Below are positions 22,803 through 35,899 of a DNA stretch of 64,000 nt, piece after piece; position 1 is the stretch's first letter, and every line of letters begins with the position of its first letter. Source of the stretch: Isoetes taiwanensis (lineage: Eukaryota > Streptophyta > Lycopodiopsida > Isoetales > Isoetaceae). Below the pieces are notes generated by a model. That model saw only the letters and a list, made by a program, of their open reading frames with translations. It searched no databases and was not told the DNA's origin. Both the position numbers and the translations under genes were made by a program. The stretch spans positions 3,706,801-3,770,800 of the forward strand of contig JAJEKV010000023.1 in NCBI GenBank assembly GCA_021234155.1, read 5' to 3'.

Positions 22803-23281
22803 AAGTTGATGTGCTGCATTGAGCTTTAGTATGACATTTGGATATCCTGCTAGTCCCGCTACAACAACATCGTAAAACACTTGTTCTCAAAATTCTTGAG
22901 CACATTATTACCATTAAGATTAGCATTATCTTCTTTTATACTTCTTGCTGCCCCCTTTGTTGTTTGGGTCCCATGGCCAATTTGGTCTCCATGGATGTTA
23001 GAAAACATGTCTGTCTGTCTGCCTGCCTATTTGTCTATAACTCATACAAGCAAAGACAACTCTTCGCGATCCTGAAGCAATTTTAATTCCCCTTTTACTT
23101 ATACAAAGAGAAGGCTCAAAAGTCTCCAAGAGGATGCTTACAGAGCTTGGTGATCAAAGTGCTAAGTTGTTGAACTCCAAAAGGATGACATGAACCAAGC
23201 CTTATAGAGCTTGGTGATTAAAGTGCTAAGTTGTTGAGACTGGGAAGTTTGTTGAGAAGCAGAAATGGAATTGGGGGCAAG

Positions 23282-23689
23282 TGATACGACACGTTAACTA
23301 TGATGCCCCAACCAACTGGGCAAAACTGTCGAGACATTGAGGTTTGACCCTCTAGATGTGACAATTAGGTGTCGCCTCCCCAAGATCTACTCAAATGGTC
23401 CCCATGGGGCTCCAAACCATATCAATTCCTCCCCTCTTCGGAATGCTCGCCCTCGAGCATATGGGACTTACATCATTTACCCATGAGGCAATTTACCAAT
23501 TGGGACACTCACATGGAGACTTGAACTCAAGACTCGGCTCTGATACCATTTGATACGACTAACTGTCGTGCCCCAATCAACTGGGCAAAAATGTCTAGAC
23601 ATTGAGGTTTGACCCTCTAGATGTAATAATTAGGTGCAGCCTTCCCAACATCTACTCGAATGGTTCCCATGAGCCCCCAAACCATATCA
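23282..23689 (-). mobile_element. TRIM (terminal-repeat retrotransposon in miniature), structurally complete
   Basis: Two direct LTRs (23282-23424, 143 bp; 23551-23689, 139 bp) start TGATACGAC and end CATATCA, so the termini are TGATA...TATCA. The spacer is only 126 bp. On the minus strand the element reads 5' LTR, two bases, then TGGTATCAGAGC (plus 23537-23548), the primer-binding site for initiator-Met tRNA. Just before the other LTR lies a polypurine tract (plus complement 23425-23438, CCTCCCCTCTT). Flanks are GCAAG and ACAAG, a 4-of-5 target duplication. No coding capacity. The LTRs differ by substitutions and small indels, so the insertion is not recent. Confidence 0.9.
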
Positions 23690-25130
23690 ACAAGCAGGTC
23701 GTTGATAATGATATATATGGTAATCATTTTGACGTGGATTTGTGTGCTATACATTCTAAAAAGGAGAAGCAAAAGCAAGGTGTGTCAAGCAAGGAGGATG
23801 GAATTGGTAAATAGAAAGGTGGGATCAGTGAATATTGATCCGAATGAGCAGTTGATGCAAAGGTAATAGCAAGAAGAAAGTGAATGCAAAAGCAACTAGT
23901 AAGAAGAAAGGAAACGTAGAAGAAGCAGACTAGAAGAAAATGAATGCAATTAGAATTGACAACATTTCAACTAAGGATTTCATTGGCACTTTTAATGAAA
24001 TAATCCTGAAAAAAATAGAGTTACAGGCTAATTGTCCTAAAGTTGGAGGCATTGTGAGCATCGAGTACAATTGATGTGGCATCCAAGCAATGGTTTCTTC
24101 GAGTTCTCGCTCTATCCATGACAAATTATTTTGGTTGTTTTCTATAGATCGTTCACCTTTGGGTTGGATTGAATGTCAATCTGTGGAGTTGGGAAGCATG
24201 TATTGTGAATACTTAGTATTTTACTTTCATGATGATTTTTAGTTTTAGAAGTTTGAGTGTTCTATTTTGGAAAGTTTCGTTGTGCCCATTTTTGGGTGCA
24301 TGTGTTTGCCCATTCTAGAACTGCTCACTTTGAATTGTTGTTTGCTAGATTTAATCCAGATTGTTTGATGGAACAGTGGCACTTGGTCTTTGCTAGCTCA
24401 CAATCTAGAGCCAACATAACCATAGCAAGATTTAGTTCCATACATATTTTCTTGCTTAAGATAGATATGATCAAGTGTCGAGCTTTATAGATGCAGTTGC
24501 AAGTGAATGTTATTTTAAGAACAATGGGCAACCACCACAACATTATATGCAGAAAGAACTGTAATCATGAGATATTCGGCACAGGGGATCAAAGTTCAAG
24601 AAATACGGATATTTCGGTCCCTTTTTGGCCTTTTTGGTAGAGATGACAAAATTCAGTCGCAGTCCCCCAAACGCTCCCCAGATACGTCAAGCGTGACGAA
24701 ATAGAACATTGAAAGAATTTCACTGTGGTTTGACTATGAGTGGGTGTTATTGTCGCTCATAGGCTGGCTCATGAAGGCCCAAGTGTAAAGCATGAATTCA
24801 TTAATTAGAGAAATTTGGAATTCTCGTTTAGCATGAAATAGGTTAGCGGGTAGCCATATAGTGCAAAAACTACTACCAATTGAGTAAAAGTTGGCGTTTT
24901 TTTGCACAAATTCTGCAAAGGCTTCGGTCTTATTCGGAAATATAGTTTTTACTGCTAATGCAAAGGTTCACCGCGAGTATAACGTAGTAGGAGGGAGTGT
25001 TAAAACTTCTCGCAAGAAGCGCGAACGCGATGTTTCGCAGCTGAAAGGAGACAAAATAATGTGCCTTTTATTAAAACCATATGAGAGCATTGTGTTAAAA
25101 GAAGGTACCGAGGAGCAAGGATATCAAACA
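23690..25130. other. Intergenic, no recognised gene
   Basis: Short frames only. The longest (24891-25187, plus, 98 codons, Lys-rich) has no known motif and runs into the repeat at 25133. No promoter or RNA gene is evident. Confidence 0.4.
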
Positions 25131-25132
25131 AA

Positions 25133-25178
25133 GTTTAAAATGAAACGCACTAATTTGCTCAAAACGCACTTCAAAAGG
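25133..25178 (+). repeat. Left member of an inverted repeat pair (AAACGCACTT-type)
   Basis: GTTTAAAAT followed by AAACGCACT, A/T-rich bases, a second ten-base CGCACTT word and AAAAGG. A similar segment in opposite orientation lies at 27185-27224. Possible worn terminal inverted repeats of a roughly 2.1-kb element. Confidence 0.4.
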
Positions 25179-25659
25179 AATCTTTGAAAGATTCCCTAAA
25201 ATCCCCCCAAAAAGGTCCCTTTTCATGGTATATTTGTGACAAGTGTGACAATTTGAAAATTTTAGGCATCATTTTGAGGGTGAACTTAGCTCATTCAAAA
25301 TCGCTTGACATCCCTTTTGGCCCCCTAGTTTAGTTTGAGAAGAAAATATTTTCAAAAACTAAACAAAATAGACATTGAAAATGCTGCCACGCTTAAAATA
25401 AAAGGTATTTATCCAAAAGTTTTCAAAAATCAAGACAAAACTATGAACAAAACTGTAAAAAACGCAACACATTGACATTGTCCTCATTGAAGCAAACATT
25501 TTCACACGAAAGAGTGCCTCATCGAAACTTACACTTTGAAGCACAAGTTGAACTCAAGACGCCGCCTTCGCCTTAGTATACTTGCTCTTATTCGGCTGTA
25601 CCGCCTTGCTAGACTTACAAGTACCAGGACAATGCTAATATGAACGTTTCAAAATAAAT

Positions 25660-26069
25660 GGTATAAATTTATACCACAATAGGTAGTGTCAGAAGTGATA
25701 TAACATGCCGTAGAGTTCGTGATGGTATAAATTTATACCGTTAATGACTCGAAAGCAGATAAATTTACACCGCTAAGAGGATTCCGGAAGCTGATAAATT
25801 TATACCGCGAGCTCTCTCACCATCGCGAGGAGTCTCTACCAGATAAATTTATACCAGAGAAATCCCTCATTAACCGCGAGAGCTCTCTGTGATAAATTTA
25901 CACCGATACTTCTCTCAGAGTACTTACAAGTATAACCTTCAATACTTATACACATATATGTGTATATATATATAATAATATATATACATACTTACATATA
26001 TATATCCCAAGAAAAGAGAACTCTTACAGATAAATCTATACTTGGAGAAACTAAGATAAATTTATACCA
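25660..26069. repeat. Array of GATAAATTTATACCG-like words
   Basis: Copies at 25660 and 25724 (both the 16-bp palindrome GGTATAAATTTATACC), 25758, 25793, 25842, 25891, 26029 and 26055, with a further outlying copy at 26731. From 25793 to 25905 the unit is about 49 bp, with GCGAGAGCTCTCT-like spacers. The array runs into a TATATA microsatellite (about 25950-26120). Confidence 0.8.
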
Positions 26070-26125
26070 ATTGCATATATATATAAATGCTTATATATAT
26101 ATATGTATATATATATATATGCGCT
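25906..26125. repeat. TA-rich microsatellite stretch
   Basis: Several interrupted (TA)n and (CATA)n runs lie between 25950 and 26125. Simple-sequence expansion; no gene. Confidence 0.75.
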
Positions 26126-27184
26126 CCGTAGGTAAAGTATATATCGTAAAATCTTTTGGGTCTTTTCTTACCGCCAAAGGGTTTGGCAACCCGAAAACTA
26201 CTAAAGTAACACACATAAGGGATAATTTTACACACCCTTCTTAGTTTTTAGTCCAAAAAGTTCTAAAACCCGCTCTAAAATTCTCGAAATAATGCAATGT
26301 TAGAGCATAAAGTAGCCCAATTGTTATTTCTACTTTTTTTCTACATACATGCTAACTTCACTGTAGTAAATGAAAAAATTGCTACTAAAGGCAAAGAACC
26401 CAAAATACGGCATACGCTGTGTGTTGACTAGAAACCACTGGTTTATCCAGAGAGGGGGAGCCGAGGGTAGCAAACCCTAAGTTTACCTATTTATTTACAA
26501 AATATTTAGGAAAGGGTAAGGCGTATCTATCACTTCACCGCCAGAGAAATGTGCATGGCAGCCCACCGCCATGTATGACGTGAATTGTGATGAATATGCT
26601 CAATACTCAAGCAAGGAGACGACTATCTCCCTAGCATTACGTTGTAGATTGCATGTGCTCAAAATACATCTCCTGAATAAAAAGGAGGGCATGAACGCTA
26701 CGGCTTCATTACTCAACTTTTGTATCCTTTATAAATTTATACCGCATCATCAACTAAAAACTTCGCCTTTCTACAAAATATCGTGGATGTATCAATCAGA
26801 ATACTATGATGCAAAACAATGGTTTGTCATTCAAGAAGTTTGTCTAACCTGCCTCCCAATGTGTTTTAAGGTCCATTAGGACGCTCAAATTCAAATGGTT
26901 GTGAACAACAAATTTCCCGTCTCTAAAACAACCAATATAAAAATTTTCGTGGACAAGGTGGTACAAAAGCATCTAATTTCTTCGCACGAATTTGCCCCAT
27001 AGTAAATCTTTGAATCACTATAGTTCTTCCCCCACAATGGGATTTTTTCAGGTGTGTGTGTTTTCCTTAATACTAAGTCTTCTTAAAAATGTCTCGCTTT
27101 CCAGCAATTTTATAAATCTTTGACTAAAGGTAATAAAAAGGCCCTTTTAGAGGGATTTCTTAATTTTATAAATTTTCGTAAGGA

Positions 27185-27224
27185 CCTTTTCAAACGCACT
27201 TAAATAAGTGCGTTTATTTTAAAC
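27185..27224 (-). repeat. Right member of the inverted repeat pair
   Basis: Reverse complement reads GTTTAAAATAAACGCACTT and ends GAAAAGG, matching the outer parts of 25133-25178. It is itself palindromic: AAACGCACTT and AAGTGCGTTT around AAAT. Confidence 0.4.
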
Positions 27225-27239
27225 CTCATATCATTAATA

Positions 27240-30200
27240 AAATTCAAGATTTAAAGCCATATAATTGAAAAGCATGAGATCGCCCGCGACATTTTTAGCA
27301 TTAAATATAAAAGATATGGGTAAAGACAAAACCAAAGTTCCTAAACAAAATTTCCATTGAAGGAAGTAATATACAACATAATTACCGATTGAAGGAGATA
27401 ATTATCTGACAGTTTTCGATACTTGATCGTATCACACCCATTTATCGCTATGCGATTGACATGCTCTTACCCAATTCCATATCAGGTTGTCCATCTCTCA
27501 ATAACCTCGTGATCTTCGAACTACAACACCCATGGCTTTGCGATGCTACTGCAGCGAATCGTGCCCCATTCTCTTCACCGCTCCACAGACCGCCCCGCTT
27601 ATAAGTTCAAGCTTTTTGCGCAGAGTTCGGACATGCAAGAGTATCATTGTGGATGAGAGAGAGCTTCGCTTTGGCTGTAGGTACCCGATAAGCCTCGTGG
27701 ACCCAAGAACTCATCTTGGTCAATTTCCATAAAGGCTGGTTCATTTCCATGTGTTCCCACGCCCACGCATTCAACCGGGATGTTCACTGCCAAGAAAGGC
27801 ATGTACCCATCATTTCCTATTAAGTGCACCCACCTCTTGAAAGTGTGGGCTCTAGGGCTTCTATACCTTTTTCCTCTTCAAGCAAGCGCTTTGTTTCTTT
27901 ATTCTCTTCAGGACTTAGCATCGAGGTTTTCCAAAATGGAATCCAACTTGATAGATCCGTGTTTTGGGTGACACCGATGCCCGTTGAGTCGATCGCTCAA
28001 GCCCGCTTTGCCTTCCTCAAACCCATCTAAGATTCTGACTGGCTATTTTCATCAAGCCAAGCCAAAGAACGCCCGTGAAACTATGATTACCCCACCGAAC
28101 TTCTAAAGCCACGCTCTTTTGCCTTGGTATAAGAGCAATGACGGAAGTCATTCCCAAATTGGGCAAAAGAAATCCGTAACACAACCATCACGACCAAATG
28201 CTCAACAATATGGGTAAGTATAGGAGGTTTTCACCGGCATTTCAATACAAGATCTCCTTCCATTGTCACCATTTGAATCTTGGTTTGCCCGTAAAAAGAG
28301 TCTCGACATTTCTTTTTATCTTCCTCGCCTATCCTCATTACCCGTTAGCTTTATCGAAGCAATGGTGTTGACTTAGAGCCTTGCCATGTGGAGAGACAGG
28401 TGAAGCTCCAACTCGTTGCGGTTGTGTGTTACCTAACATCACCCTCGGCACGCATATGACTATTAGCACTGGGATGTTCTTTTCACCCTTCGCTTGCTCT
28501 CCCATCCAATTTCTTCATAGAACCTAAAGATAGGTAGAAGTTACCGCCTCGAATTTGCTTCGATCAGACAAGCAATTTGGCAAATCTAATTAGCCGCATG
28601 ATAATAACCAAGATAAACTTTGGCAATCATGGTAGCTATCCTTGTAATAGATCCGTATTTCTGCAATCCCATACCTTTGTTCATCCCTCGATGTCAATAA
28701 ATATCAATGTCGGCCTCGGTTAATTTGGGAGGAAGTAGATGCCATCCTTCACACCGCTTATGATAATATTTTCTTTTCTCTCTTTTTCTAGCTCTTCGGG
28801 CTTTAGGAATATTCCCGATTGGTCTGGGTAAAGGCTACATGTGTAGGTTACCTAGTGTATGATCCCATAATTAGCCTTCACGCATCAGATTCCAGATCGA
28901 CATCCAGATTCTCTGCTCAACAACTGTGAAAAGCCCTCAAGCAATTCCTCCTACTTATCGAAATCCTTTTGGCAAGAATTTGTAGTATAAGAAAATTTCT
29001 ACCATAAAAGTGAGGGTTCTGATGTCGGGCCGTCTGTTTGCAATCAAATCTCCCGCTTATAACTCGACCGCACCTTTAACACGCCTTCGCTTCTATAATC
29101 TCATCGAGCACTGTGACACCTCTCGTATCTCGACATACCTCAGAAAGCAACCGGAGCTGTGTCTTGTTAAAGAAGTCTTGATGGTTTGTCCCGGAACTCA
29201 CCATGGTCGCCATCGAGTTTACGCACTCACCCATTGTGTCGCAACTTCCATTAACCTCAAAAACCTTCATCCATAAAATGAATTGTTTTTCATCCTGCTC
29301 CTCGACCTCAAGATGGTCGCTGCACTTCATGGAAACCTCGCATAATTTCTTGTCATCAAGATCATGCACACAACTTGGCTTAGTAGAAAACAAATAAATA
29401 CCTTCCAAGTCAAGTTTTAGTCAGTCCCTATAGGCTCCCCGTGAGGGCAACCATAAGCCTTTAGCCGATGACGGTTATTGCAAGCCAATCGCTAAGCCTT
29501 CAGACACCTGTTTGCAATTACTGCATTGAATAATTAACCTATATATCTTTAATCAGAAGATTTCCGCTGAGCACCCCTCGATCGCCTCTAGTACATACTT
29601 TGGCAAATTCTCGTTGTCGTCAACCGCTACCTAATCGAACAAAGGAGTTAGCAACAAGAATACCGTGGTTGCCGTAAATAATATAAAATTTCTTGCCCTT
29701 CAAATCTTCCTGTGATTGCTCCATGTCACCCTTCGAAGATAGACAACCGTCAAAGTCAAATCTACATAACGAGTGTCCAAAAGATAAAGGAATTAGTTAC
29801 CCGGTAATAGGGTCAAAACCCGGAATCCATCGCCAAATAGGGTGAGGACCGCCTGCATGTCTTGAAGCTTTAACCGTAGTTTGAACATGGTCATTTGACC
29901 GTGACTGTAACAGTTTATTTCTGCACCACAATCAAAAATAGAAATCTTTAGAACCAATTAACCCCTTGGCGGGTAGAACCTTTTTGAACTGCTCAAGCTT
30001 CGAAAGTGGTTTGCTCTCGCCATCTTATGCCCTCTTCGGGATTGAACTTCAACTCGACCGAATGGCAAAAGTGTGGTGCCATGGCAATGTTAGTCTAGAG
30101 GAAGCATCCGGGGAATCGAGGGGTCAGAATCATTGGCCGCGGCCATCTCGGGAGGGTGTCGATTCCCGAGGCTAATTTTGAAAGGAGGGAGCTTTTGAAT

Positions 30201-31100
30201 AAACCACCGTATGTAGTGCTATCCGGGCCTCATAGCAATGGGGAAGAGTAGGGTTACCACCGTGAGGGGTTTATCGTGGATTGTGGTTCTTGAGCAATTC
30301 CTTTGGTACGATGTCTCTCCCAAAGCAAACAATAGCTCACACTCTTTTCGCCACCCGCCTTAGCCACCAGTGTCCATCACGGAGGGCATCTTTCCGTCCC
30401 GAATCGCTTAAGGCACAATGGAGGCTTTCAGTCTTCAGAGACAAACTTATTTCGCATGCCGAGAACCCAGCAATATGTTCTGCTTTCCCTTTTATATCCA
30501 CAAAGAGAGAGATTCATGATGGCAACAACCACCATAACCTTAGCTTAGACGGGACGCCCTCGGGTCGCTTGTTATTTTATCATCATAGACGGGTCATAAT
30601 TGCGCCCATTCCTCTGTAAAATGTACCCGAACTGCAAAATGTTTAGGTGTCCTCAATGTCGACATGACAGTATCTTGCACATTGTTCTTCGTGGCCTCCC
30701 CACATTGCCACCGCAATTATGCCAACTTGTTCAACGCCCCGCGCCCAACGTTAAACAGCACAGTCCTTCAAGGGTCACCCTTAACAAAGCATAGCCCCGC
30801 AATCTCAATACACCATTTTCATCAGCGTTATAATACCTGACCGGCTCGGCGATCCGTCCCTAAGAGAGTGCGTCAGGAACAAAGCTCAGTGGAGGCCCAG
30901 ACGATAATGTGGGTAAGGAAAAGGTAGAAACCATCGAGAAACGCGATCGCCGACTCGCCGAAGCGCCTAAAATAGAACTCCATTGACTATCGCCGACGCT
31001 GTGGTGTGTAAAGACTTAAGCACTAAGAAGAAAACACCGCGGTCAAGGAACCTCAATGGACGACCACCAAGACTATGAAACATATAAAGAAAGAAAATCT
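27240..31100 (-). other. Strongly degraded DNA with weak retroelement signal on the minus strand
   Basis: No intact gene. On the minus strand near 29950-29800 a frame reads ISIFDCGAEINCYSHGQ, then LKLQDMQAVLTLFGDGF, resembling a retropepsin (D-C-G-A) and its following segment. A 110-codon frame at 29408-29076 and smaller ones around 28000-27640 (AVNIPVECVGVGTHGNEPAF) may belong to the same element, but I do not recognise RT or integrase motifs. I infer an old LTR element reading leftward. Other readings are possible. Confidence 0.3.
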
Positions 31101-31117
31101 ATATCACCTGCATCACG

Positions 31118-31300
31118 TCATGATCTTGTTGAGCAAATTTACACTTATGAAGACCACGTCTAGAAATTACAAAACTTATCACAAATCACAAGCGATTCGG
31201 CTGAGCAGCCTACACTTATGAAGAACGCTCAGAAATTACATAAATTTATCATAAGACTGGCCATGATCTTGGCTGAGAAAGCAATTTATACTTATGAAAA
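31118..31300. repeat. Imperfect tandem repeat, period about 70 bp
   Basis: Three partial units share CATGATCTTG.TGAG, A.ACTTATGAAGA and AGAAATTAC, followed by AAATTTATCATAA-like words. They start near 31118, 31190 and 31260. Confidence 0.6.
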
Positions 31301-32279
31301 ACAATAGAAGTTGAGAAGATCGCTGTCACAGACCACGAGCTGAAATGTTAGAAAATACCTTCTTTGAGGGAGTCCTTAGGTGCCAAGTGGGACGCGGGCG
31401 CCTGGCCGAGTTCGAAACACGTAGTCTTTGGAGTGGCTCGAGAAGGCGCCGGAGATTAAGGCGCTAGTCAACGAAATCGCTGGAGTCGAATTTGTTTTAA
31501 AGGTTTGAAGTTTCAATTTATAGAACGCGTCATGAAATTAATTCACCCGCCTCATAATTATGCGCTGTGAAAAACGCGGCCGGGCTATAATGGCGTTGTG
31601 ACGCTAGTGAATAATTACCGGGTTTACCGTCGTGATTTATTCCTCGATATAAATGCTATTGCAGCGAATATACCCGTCTGAAAAAGGCAAGTAATCAGTG
31701 AGGGAGTGTCCCATTCACTTGACGTCTGCTCAAATTCTGTGGCGTAATTTCTGACCGACACATTATGTTCGGAACCGCCACACTGGACAGCGGATCAGAG
31801 AATTTGAAATCGAGAGAACAAACCACCAGAAAGCTGAAAAGCCAATTCAAATTTCATTGTTTTATATCTCGAGGCCGACGCGCCTTTGGCCGGGCCAAGT
31901 TCGCAAGGATTTGCCGCATTCCGCATCCATCAAGGCGCCAATGAGGGCGCCGATAATCCACAGTAATCCCGCCTACTACATTCAGACTCGGTGAATCGTG
32001 ACGAATTCGTGGGTTTCATGAGGTAAAGGCCTATTCCGATGTATATCCTCAATCAAGTGAACTCAACGCCTATGTTGCACCTAATTTTAATTATAACTAC
32101 AACCTCCGAGTCTCCCTCGCACTAACATCACTATGTATTGTGCGGATTGATAAGATACCTCGACACTTTGTTGCAACTATGTAAAATAGATGTTCTGCTA
32201 AACCGCACTCGTGTGTTATTATACAATGTAAACGTGTTTCGTGTATATGCTTTCTCCATGTGGATGAAACCAATGTTGG

Positions 32280-32345
32280 GATGCTGACGCCAACGCCAGC
32301 AGCGTCACGCTGACGCCACCGCCATGTTGACGCTGACGCCACCGT
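32280..32345. repeat. GCTGACGCCACC minisatellite
   Basis: Short, GC-rich repetition of GCTGACGCCA/ACC in an otherwise AT-richer stretch. Two overlapping minus-strand frames read through it, with no known domain. Confidence 0.65.
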
Positions 32346-32599
32346 ATTCTCGTGAGGTAATGCTTCATTCTCAGAAGTCGTATCAGATAACTCTTGCGCT
32401 CCACGAGATCGCCATGACATACTCTCAACCGCTCACACTTGCTATTGACCAATGAACTCCCAAATTTACTCAACTTTGAGTTGGAAACCACTAGCTAGCC
32501 CCGAAATGTGATTTGCACGAAGTTCCATCGAAACAATGCAGTGTGAATGCTTGCAAAAGCGCGATCACAAGCCACCCATGCTCGATAAGATCGCTATGG

Positions 32600-35500
32600 G
32601 TTTATAGTCCCGAGCATTTTTTATTTTTCGGCCCTATTTTTGTGCGTTTGTGATCGCGCGTCGCCACGAGGATCGCGCGCGGCCGCTTACTACCTAATTT
32701 TGCTTGGCAGTGGATGGCCGATGTATCAGATTCGCTGGGGAAAAAGGTGGCGTATGAAGAGCCCCATACTTTGCTACCATCACACCGACCGTCTCCGCGA
32801 GGGTATGGTTGTCGCTTCAATTGTGAATGTTCCTGGATGGATGGGGCTATCGCTACCAATTTTAAATGGAAAATAGAAAAAATGGGTGAAGCTGGGGACT
32901 TTTGTGTTGTGGGTACAAGAAGCACATTGTCAAACTTTGACAGAGATGAGGTGAAGGCGCACCTACCAGTCGATAAAACGACAGACCGGGCAGACAGTAG
33001 GGAACAGGAAGCTAGCCAAGTGAATGAGAGAGACGGAATCATGTGTGCGCTTAGAGATGAGTTACGGAGAAGGCGTACACTCATGCATGAATGTCGCTAT
33101 TACGTGGCTTTGCGCTCATGGTGTTATCGCTTTGCCGATCCAAACCATGCCGTGGTCCGACGCGTGAAGTTAGGGGAAGGCTCGATAGTCGCTACTATCA
33201 TGAACATTTTCCAACGCCCCGAAAAAGATTCATGGTGCGCCGCCAGCTCGGGCAGGCGTAAAATGCCCCAACCGCATGACCTTGCGGAGATGGGCCTATA
33301 GTCTGTGCTCAAGTGATACATTCCAGCTTTACCTTGTGGTTAAGTGTGGAAGGAGAAGGCGATGAGAATGAACCCACTCCATTAGACCCGAAAATTGGCA
33401 TCACCAAAAAGAGACCTTACAAGATGGTCAACGGGAGACCCGCTAACACGCCCAACACGTAGTAAATGTGAAAGAAAAACTAGTGTCGAGGCTTATTCTA
33501 GACTTCGTGTCATCACCGTCGTATGAACGCATGCTGCAAATTTACATCCTGTGATAGCTGCATGAGAACCTTTACCGGAACATGAAGTCCCTGAGCGCAT
33601 ACAACTTTTGCATATAACATGCTAGATCTTTGCTCAAAATGGTGTAGTCCGCAAACCGATGTTGAATAATAAACAGTGCGTGAAAGCATGGCATAAGCCT
33701 ATGGTATTCCCATTTCCACTTTTTTACAAGTGGAAGAATCTTCAATGATGGCCACAGAATGCCGAAAGCACCAACACTGGCTCCAGCCAAGGTCTCATAC
33801 TTTGGTCGGTAATGTCGTATCTATGTTCATAGATGAAAACGCAGTAGACGATGCTACACCGCCGAAAATTACTTTGAGCGAGGGTAGCGCATAAAATGTT
33901 GAGGCTACCTTCCGTCTTACCCAAGAAGGATATACACCAAGAAGTAGATATTTCCTCACATAGTAGATGACATGTAAAGCATATTTCTCCTTCATTATTT
34001 CGCCGCTTGGAAAGAGAATCATTCGTAGGTATCACAGTTAAGAGGATGGTTTTCCAAGTGTAACAATTCGTGGATGGTCATAAAAGGAAAAGCTTGCTAC
34101 ACCAGAGATCCAAACGAAAGAAGGGTACTTGCAATAGAGAGAAATCGACATGATTCGCCCGCATTTCGGTAGAGCCTTTACCTGTCCTCGAGAGCTTTGT
34201 CGATAGATTCCCCGAGCACGCCAACCATTATACATGATAAGATGGATCGTATCAAGACCATGGTCTTTGTTCAGAGAAACTAGCAAGTCTCGTATGGAGG
34301 GTGAACGATCAAGGTCGCTGTTAAGGTGTGCTCTCATGCACGGCCATGGTATAGGTGCCTAATACTTCTCACCGGACCTTCCGCCCCGATGATTCTAATT
34401 TTCATGTGGGATCCTTTTGAATCATACCAGTATTAATCGGAATAAATCCGAGACAATTGGGGCCATTTGAGAGATATCGACGTCTCGAAGCAACTGGGTG
34501 CAAAATAATTTTAAACACGATAACCTCGTGGACAAAAATGATGAATATGAAAATGATTTATGCCTCCTATCAAAGGTCTATGAAAACAAGTTGCCTAGAA
34601 GGTTTTACCAGCCTAGATAATTGTCGTGTCGAATAAGAATAGATATCTTTTCACTTGTCATACTTGGTTTGGTTAGGTGTATTTGATCAAGTGTACCGAT
34701 TCAAGGATGGTTGGACACACCCACTACGACATAGATGCCCTATTTGGAAACTACTCTACTCTAATGAGAAGACTGACATCGACCATTCCCGAGCTTATGT
34801 AACTCTTCGTGCAAGTAGTTCAAAGCAGTTCCTTCGCCTTTACCTTGTGATGTAGGTTCCCGATCAAGGAATTCGTGAAAGGTTTTATCCCCGATAAGAA
34901 GGACCGCTTATGTGGTCACTTGAACCTCACCTTCAAGTTTTGCATGAAGGATGGATGGCCACTAATGTTCTACAAGATGAGGCTGGCATAGGGAGGGCTC
35001 TAAAAGGGAATCAATGGAAGGAGGATGCCCAAGTTTACCTATGATTCCCGAGAGGGTCACCTAAGGTCCCCGCAGCCCATATGGGGAGCTTGAAAGATAT
35101 AGGTGCATTACATTTCATTGCCAAGGCTACGATGCAATCAAGTGTACTATTTCAGAGTTACGATAAGTCATATCCAACACATATATGAATGAAGTTATTA
35201 ATTACCGGTCCAACTTTGTTGCGAGTGTTTGGTGATCGCAGAAGCCTTGCAGAGAGCTCTCATCATTCAGATTTCTCGCCCAAGACCAGTAAAGTGCATT
35301 GAAGAACCCGAAGAGTGTTTATAGGATGAGCATATTGGAAGCATCTCATTACGTTGGGCCTTTCTGTAGACCCAAGAACCCAAATTTTCTGAAATATTCC
35401 CGACCCCAACAAGATGTCAAGAAGGGAATGCCTGCTAATCGACCACATGATAACCGCCCGACATGGATGGGTTTTGGTCAAGAGGACCCAATAGAGGACC

Positions 35501-35600
35501 CTAATCTCCCACACACGGTGAGAGTGTTTGTCTCTTGGTTTGAACCTATCGCTGTAAAGGGAACCTCATATGTGTAATGCAAGATAGGATTGTTTGAGCA
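32600..35600. other. Unassigned ORF-bearing region
   Basis: The longest frame is 32714-33301 (plus, 195 codons), charged and Arg/Glu-rich in its middle, with no recognised motif; an opposite-strand frame overlaps it (33084-32602). Further frames at 34038-34337 (minus) and 35299-35577 (plus) are also unassigned. Stops between them in all frames suggest a decayed transposon, but no transposase or RT signature could be named. Confidence 0.3.
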
Positions 35601-35899
35601 AGAATTGAGATCCAATCAATGACCAACAAGGCTACCAACCTTTGAAAACAATAGACTATGGTTGGGGCCGTAGAGCTGTGCTATTGTCGTTGGTGATCCC
35701 CAAAGAGTGTTCTAAGCCCGCTTGCAAGAATTAGTGGCTAAAGAAGCTAAGGACTTATGATGAGAACTCGAGGTATGTGCAATGCTCTTTTTACATAATT
35801 ACTATATCATTCATAACATGAAAGCTACAATGACTAGTTATTATTTGTTACGCCCTGCTTTCCATCTCAACACAAGAGCTCTTACACTATACAATGCTA

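Larger units (their letters stand above)
22212..23281. other. DAC 5' flank and repeats
   Basis: Upstream of DAC there is an 87-bp tandem pair (22478-22650), a run of 30 A (22771-22800) and a 64-bp-period duplication at 23142-23238 (AGAGCTTGGTGATCAAAGTG and its near copy). No other gene was recognised. The A run may be the tail of a retroposed sequence, but no body could be defined. Confidence 0.5.

Noticed and set aside
22668-22926. Frames with poly-Phe or poly-Lys
   Set aside because: Produced by reading through the 30-A run.
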